This document shows, in pieces, positions 4,734 to 8,587 of a DNA stretch of 8,587 bases; position 1 is the first letter of the stretch, and each line of letters starts with the position of its first letter. A program made the translations under genes and the position numbers. This DNA comes from an uncultured Clostridia bacterium (GTDB lineage Bacteria; Bacillota; Clostridia; Christensenellales; Borkfalkiaceae). The stretch covers positions 1 through 8,587 of the forward strand of contig CANREU010000061.1 of assembly GCA_947629725.1 (NCBI GenBank), in the 5' to 3' direction. The notes below the pieces were generated by a model that saw nothing but the letters and a program-made list of their open reading frames with translations, made no database searches and was not told the DNA's origin.

Positions 4734-7184
4734 TCAGTGTCTCCTCTTGAGAAGGAGGATCGTCGTGACGATGCCCGCGCCCGCGAGAAGGAGCCCGCCG
4801 ACGCCGACGACGATGCCCGCTGCGAGCTGTGCGGCGGAGCTATCGCCCGAGCCGCCAGAGCGGAGGTCGCCGCTCTCCACGGTGAAGGAGAACATCTCCG
4901 TCTCGCCCGTGGTCGTCGTGACCGTCGCCACATAGGTGCCTGCGCCGTTACGGGTGCCGAGCTCGACGCTGTTGCCCGAGACGACCGTCTCGCGCTGCAC
5001 GCCGCTTGAGGTGAGTTTGAACACGGTGACCGCGGCGATGTCGAAGTCCCCCGTCTTCCCGAAGGTGTAGCGCGCCCCCGTTCTCGTGGAGGTCTTCGTC
5101 ACCTGCGTGACGGTGGGTTTGTCGCTCACGCGGACAGCCGCCTGCGCGGACTGCCCCGCCGCCGTGCGCACGAATACGACGTATTCGCCCGTCTCGGTGA
5201 ACTTGATGCCCGCGGGGATCGTCTCCGCCGTGACCTTCACCTCGCCGTTCCGGAGGAGCTTATACTCGGAGACGGGTGCCACGGAGTTGACCGCAAGGGT
5301 CACGTTGTAACTGCCCGAACTCCACCCGTCCTTCGAGGGCGTGATGAGGATGACGGGGCGCTCGCGGTCGATCTGACCCACGGTGAGCACTTCCTGATAG
5401 GTGACGTTGCGGCCCGAAGTGACCACGATGTAGTAGTCGCCGTTCTCCTCCACGTCGAAGGTGACGTCGAGCTTGGAGGGGCGCTCCGCAAAGGTCGTGA
5501 CGTGCGCCTCGCCGTACTCGCCGAGACGGTATTCCCAGCTCGCGATGCCGCTGTCCGCCTCCGCTTTGAGGGAGACCGTGACTTTATCCGTCGTGTAGCC
5601 TTCGGTCACGGACTTTGCCTCGAAGTTCTCGATGTCGGTGATGGTGACGAGCATGCCGCGGCTCGCGCCGCCCTTATTGACCTGCACGACGTAGAACTGC
5701 GCGACGGAGAAGGGAGTGCCCCAGTCGATCGTGTAGCTGCCGCCCGAGATCTTCTCCTTGTCGATGGTCTCCTCGAAGAGGACCTGATTGGGCTTCGCCG
5801 CGTTGTAGAGCTGCACTTTGGCGCCCTCGGTGGCGCCCGTGAAGGTGTAGTCGTGCTGTTCCATGCCGACCGTGGTCTCGCCGACGGGGTCGGAGGGAAC
5901 GGCGGGGACCGCCGTCTCCATCTTCTGCACGCCGAGGAAGCAGATCGTGGGCTCGTTCTGGGAGCCGCGCTGGGTCATGTGGATGTTGATGAGGCCCGTG
6001 GCGTCGGGCTTGACATTCTCCACGACCGTGATCCCCTTCTCCGCGCCGATCACGAGCTCGCCGGTGCCGATCGTCTGCCCGTTGAAGGTGATGTCGGAGG
6101 TTCTCGCGTGCCAGTGGGAGAGGGTGCCGATCCAGATGCGGTAGGGCGTTGCGGCGTCGAGGCCGGTGAGATAGTAGCCGAGGTCGGTCGCCGTGTTCGT
6201 CCACACGATGGAGTTGTAGGGGAAGGTGGAGTCGCCGGGGCTCGCCCACGTGCCCTTCGTATATCTCCCCCATGTGGTGCTCGCCGAGGAGACCTGGTCG
6301 GGGATATAGTTGCCGTCCGCGTCCTTGTTGAGGAGGGCCTCGCCGTAGTACTCGAAGATCTTTTTGTTGTAGGAATACTTCTTATCGGCGGTGTTGGGGT
6401 CGGCGCCGTCCACCGTGAAGGAGCCGCAGTTGATGAAATACACGAGGTCGTCGGGCATCGTCGTGATGTTGCACTTCACGTTGACGGTGAGTTCTTCCGA
6501 GACCTTGATCGCGGCGTTCACATCCTCCACCGTCGTGAAGTTGAGGTCGACGCCCGTGTTCGCGGTGATGTCGCCGTACTCCACTTCAAGCTCCGCGGAG
6601 CTGCCGTTCACATAGTAGGCGGTGGGCTTTGCGAGGACGTCCTCCAAAAGGGCGCCGTAAGGGATGACCTGCCCGGGCGCGAAATCGAGCCCGAAGAGCG
6701 CGTCGCTCCCCGCTTCGGCGATCATCGCGCCGCAGAATTTGCCCGTGACCTCGATGGCGATCTCGGTCGCGCTCTCCGCCGTGGTGTGGAGGACGAGGTT
6801 GCCCGAAGCGTCTTCGGGGACGGTGACGGCCGTCTCGTTGACTTTGACTTCGAGCCCCGCCTCCGCGACGACGGCGATCGCAACTTCATAGTTCGCCGAA
6901 GGGAGGGAAGCGGCGGTGTACGTCGCGTTCTTCGAGTAGGAGGTGAAGAGGGAATCCCCCTCCGTCACCGTGCCGGGGACGGTCGCCTCAAAGCCCTTTG
7001 CCGTGAGGGAGAGCAGCCCGTCGTTCTCGAGCGCGGAGGCGTCCGCACCGACGTTCACATAGGCGACATAGCTTTCGGCCGCATACGCCCTTTGGGGGGC
7101 GCGGAGGGCGAACCCCGCCCCCGCGCACACAAGGCACGCACCCGCAAGGAGGGCGACCGACGTTTTCTTGATCGTAGCGTTCAT
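4734..7184 (-). CDS. Secreted surface protein with Ig-like domains and C-terminal membrane anchor
   Basis: 816 residues from the ATG at 7184; a GTG one codon upstream is possible. Residues 1-35 are a signal peptide ending AYA, cleaved before Ala36. Residues 38-150 are beta-rich and unassigned. Residues about 245-432 form a second beta-rich region with YFINCGS at 249-255, YRIWIG at 358-363, SHWHAR at 366-371, DITFNGQTIG at 374-383 and EPTICFLGVQ at 421-430. It recalls malectin- or CBM-like beta-sandwiches, but I cannot name the family. Residues about 435-772 are three or four Ig-like domains sharing the strand pattern GxYxxxVxT (NGDYYIVVTSG at 591-601, TGEYVVFVRT at 675-684, AGTYVATVTT at 758-767). 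A Gly/Ser linker is followed by a membrane helix at about 787-812 and a KRRH tail. There is no LPxTG sortase motif. It is translationally coupled to the gene before it, with which it shares architecture. A role in surface adhesion or glycan binding is inferred. Confidence 0.88.
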   Translation of the reverse strand: MNATIKKTSVALLAGACLVCAGAGFALRAPQRAYAAESYVAYVNVGADASALENDGLLSLTAKGFEATVPGTVTEGDSLFTSYSKNATYTAASLPSANYEVAIAVVAEAGLEVKVNETAVTVPEDASGNLVLHTTAESATEIAIEVTGKFCGAMIAEAGSDALFGLDFAPGQVIPYGALLEDVLAKPTAYYVNGSSAELEVEYGDITANTGVDLNFTTVEDVNAAIKVSEELTVNVKCNITTMPDDLVYFINCGSFTVDGADPNTADKKYSYNKKIFEYYGEALLNKDADGNYIPDQVSSASTTWGRYTKGTWASPGDSTFPYNSIVWTNTATDLGYYLTGLDAATPYRIWIGTLSHWHARTSDITFNGQTIGTGELVIGAEKGITVVENVKPDATGLINIHMTQRGSQNEPTICFLGVQKMETAVPAVPSDPVGETTVGMEQHDYTFTGATEGAKVQLYNAAKPNQVLFEETIDKEKISGGSYTIDWGTPFSVAQFYVVQVNKGGASRGMLVTITDIENFEAKSVTEGYTTDKVTVSLKAEADSGIASWEYRLGEYGEAHVTTFAERPSKLDVTFDVEENGDYYIVVTSGRNVTYQEVLTVGQIDRERPVILITPSKDGWSSGSYNVTLAVNSVAPVSEYKLLRNGEVKVTAETIPAGIKFTETGEYVVFVRTAAGQSAQAAVRVSDKPTVTQVTKTSTRTGARYTFGKTGDFDIAAVTVFKLTSSGVQRETVVSGNSVELGTRNGAGTYVATVTTTTGETEMFSFTVESGDLRSGGSGDSSAAQLAAGIVVGVGGLLLAGAGIVTTILLLKRRH

Positions 7185-7198
7185 CACTTTTTCCTCCC
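7182..7198 (-). promoter_or_regulatory. Overlapping stop/start and ribosome-binding site coupling the two surface-protein genes
   Basis: On the minus strand the upstream gene ends in TGA (7186-7184) and the next begins with ATG (7184-7182), overlapping as TGATG. GGGAGG lies at 7198-7193 within the last codons of the upstream gene, 8 bases before the ATG and 5 before the alternative GTG at 7187. This indicates cotranscription and translational coupling. Confidence 0.85.
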
Positions 7199-8587
7199 TT
7201 TGAAGATGAGCGTGGGAATGACCGCACCCGCGGAAAGAAGTGCCGCCGCACCGATGACGATGCCTGCGATCATCACGGCAAGGCTGCCGTTTCCGTTGGA
7301 GCCGTTGGCATTTTCGAGCTTGGTGGGAGCCGCGGAGACATCGAAGACGACGATCTCCGTTTCATTCCCGCCGCCGATCTCGAGATAATACCTGCCCGCT
7401 TTCTCCGCCTTCATGGAAGAGATGGGAGCGCTCTCGCCCGCGCGGTAGAGCTTTGCGGGAAGGGCGGCTCTCGTCTTCTCGGAGACGGTGACCGTGCCGT
7501 CTTTGCCGACGGTGACGGAGGCGAGGACCGCCTTCTCGGCGCCGTGGGTGACGTAGTAGGTGTAGGTCGCGGTGGTCTTGCCCGTGCCGCTCGTGTAGGA
7601 GAACTCATACTTGCCCGCCGCCTCGATGGAGACGGAAGCAAGGTCGGTGATCTCCTGCGCATCCCCGCCGTCGATCTTCACGGAGAGGGTGCCGCCCGAG
7701 GCGGAATACGCCTCGAAGCCGAGCGCCGCGCCGCCCGCGGAGAAGTCGAGGGTGAAGTTCACGGTAGGCTCTTCCGCGTCGATGTTCGATACGGTGAAGG
7801 TGTAGTCGTAGGTGTTGCCCTTCCCCGTCGTGAGGTGCGCCACGTGCTCGCCGTTCTCCGTCGCCTCGAAGGTGTACACGCCGTCTGCGTCCTCGAGGGC
7901 CGCGCCGTCGTCCACCTTGAATTCGGTGACGCCGAACTTTGCTTCGGGCTTGAAGGTCACCTGCGCCTTATCCTGCGCCCAGTCTCCGGGAAGGGTCACG
8001 CCGAAGTCCACCGCGTCGATGTTGTCGACGGTGAAGGTCGTCGTGTAGCTCCCGGTGCCCGAAGTGAGCGTTACGGTGTATTCGCCGTTGGAGAGAGCGC
8101 GGTAGTAGAAGCCTTCCGTGAGGTCGTACTTCACCCCTTCGGGCGTAGTGAGCTCGAGGGAAGTGACGCCGTGCGCCGCATGGGGAGTGAAGAGGACGGG
8201 AGTCGCCTCGCCGCTCTTCACGATCGCGCTGTCCTGCACGATGTCGACGCCGAGCACCGCGACGACCGTCTCGTCGGAGAAGTTCGTGCCCGTGCTCGGG
8301 TCCTCCGTCGCCTCTGCCGCCTGAATGAAGTGCAGTTCGTAGGAGGTTTCGGGGAGGTGGAACTCCGCGATCCCGAAGGTCTGCGTTGCGGCCGTCGGCT
8401 TGAAGGTGTGGAGGAGAGCATAGTTCTCGTCGTACACATACACGGTCGCCTCGGTGTTGAGGTTCTTGAGGGTGATCACGCCCGTCGTGCGGTCGACCGT
8501 GCTGTTTTCCGTCGTGATCAGCTTATCGAAGGGGCTCGCGCTGTTGTCCTTGACGACGGCGTTGAGAACAGTGCCGTCATCCAGTTT
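7184..8587 (-). CDS. Ig-like-domain surface protein with C-terminal membrane anchor, 5' end outside window
   Basis: 467 residues are visible and the reading frame stays open to the right edge, beginning KLDDGTVLNAVV, so the true start lies beyond the window. The GTG at 8479 is an internal Val codon with no ribosome-binding site, and beta-rich sequence continues upstream of it. The visible part is a chain of beta-sandwich (Ig-like) domains of roughly 75-90 residues. Their closing strands repeat: NGEYTVTLTSGTG (167-179) with VDNID (187-191), NGEHVAHLTTGKG (245-257) with VSNID (266-270), AGKYEFSYTSGTG (324-336), and AGRYYLEIGGG (397-407). An Asn/Gly linker leads to a membrane helix at about 436-462 and a KGRKK cytoplasmic tail. 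It is the paralogue-like partner of the next gene, with the same tail design. No catalytic motif is visible in this part; function is unknown, probably a surface stalk or adhesin, with any ligand-binding head encoded outside the window. Confidence 0.87.
   Translation of the reverse strand, partial: KLDDGTVLNAVVKDNSASPFDKLITTENSTVDRTTGVITLKNLNTEATVYVYDENYALLHTFKPTAATQTFGIAEFHLPETSYELHFIQAAEATEDPSTGTNFSDETVVAVLGVDIVQDSAIVKSGEATPVLFTPHAAHGVTSLELTTPEGVKYDLTEGFYYRALSNGEYTVTLTSGTGSYTTTFTVDNIDAVDFGVTLPGDWAQDKAQVTFKPEAKFGVTEFKVDDGAALEDADGVYTFEATENGEHVAHLTTGKGNTYDYTFTVSNIDAEEPTVNFTLDFSAGGAALGFEAYSASGGTLSVKIDGGDAQEITDLASVSIEAAGKYEFSYTSGTGKTTATYTYYVTHGAEKAVLASVTVGKDGTVTVSEKTRAALPAKLYRAGESAPISSMKAEKAGRYYLEIGGGNETEIVVFDVSAAPTKLENANGSNGNGSLAVMIAGIVIGAAALLSAGAVIPTLIFKGRKK

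Noticed and set aside
4734..4860. Sortase-type cell-wall anchor at the C-termini of the two surface proteins
   Set aside because: No LPxTG-like motif precedes the membrane helix in either protein; they look like simple membrane anchors.
5502..7388. Long plus-strand open frame (628 codons) opposite the anchored protein
   Set aside because: It is antisense to a convincing secreted-protein gene. The product is Arg/Asp/Val/Gly-rich with no domain, as expected from the complement of GC-rich codons.

Overview
The window reads as a GC-rich (roughly 60%) segment of a Gram-positive-type gut bacterium, most likely an uncultured member of the Clostridia (Christensenellales-like). This is inferred from four things: strong AGGAGG ribosome-binding sites, lipoprotein and secreted proteins ending in a single C-terminal membrane segment, BspA-type leucine-rich repeats preceded by a Cys/His-rich module common in such genomes, and GC-rich palindromic intergenic repeats. 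The taxonomic call is an inference from style, with no marker gene to support it.

All five real genes lie on the minus strand, so the transcriptional order runs from the right edge to the left. (1) 8587-7184: the C-terminal 467 residues of a surface protein built from tandem Ig-like beta domains and ending in a membrane anchor; its start is outside the window. (2) 7184-4734: a second surface protein of the same architecture (signal peptide, unassigned beta-rich N-terminal half, Ig-like domains, C-terminal membrane anchor), with its start overlapping the stop of the first. (3) After 75 bases holding a GC-rich hairpin, 4658-3777: an AraC-family regulator with a cupin sensor and two helix-turn-helix motifs. 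(4) 3736-1937: a secreted, probably lipid-anchored family 43 glycoside hydrolase with a C-terminal LamG-like lectin domain. (5) 1925-435: a lipoprotein with a Cys/His-rich module followed by BspA-type LRRs. A strong rho-independent terminator at 389-418 closes the run.

The leftmost 388 bases carry no credible gene. They hold at least six copies (one cut by the window edge) of a 40-base tandem unit centred on a near-perfect GC-rich hairpin. The copies form two blocks separated by a different palindromic element. The last copy carries a compensatory base-pair change in the hairpin stem.

Functionally this looks like a cell-surface glycan-interaction locus. An arabinose- or xylose-type glycosidase is encoded next to an AraC sensor-regulator that probably controls it, flanked by surface proteins likely to bind glycans, mucus or host and plant material. 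No transporter genes are visible. I see no clear evidence of a defence system, phage or transposon. The most interesting points are the covarying hairpin array, the unassigned domains of the paired anchored proteins, and the Cys/His-rich module.
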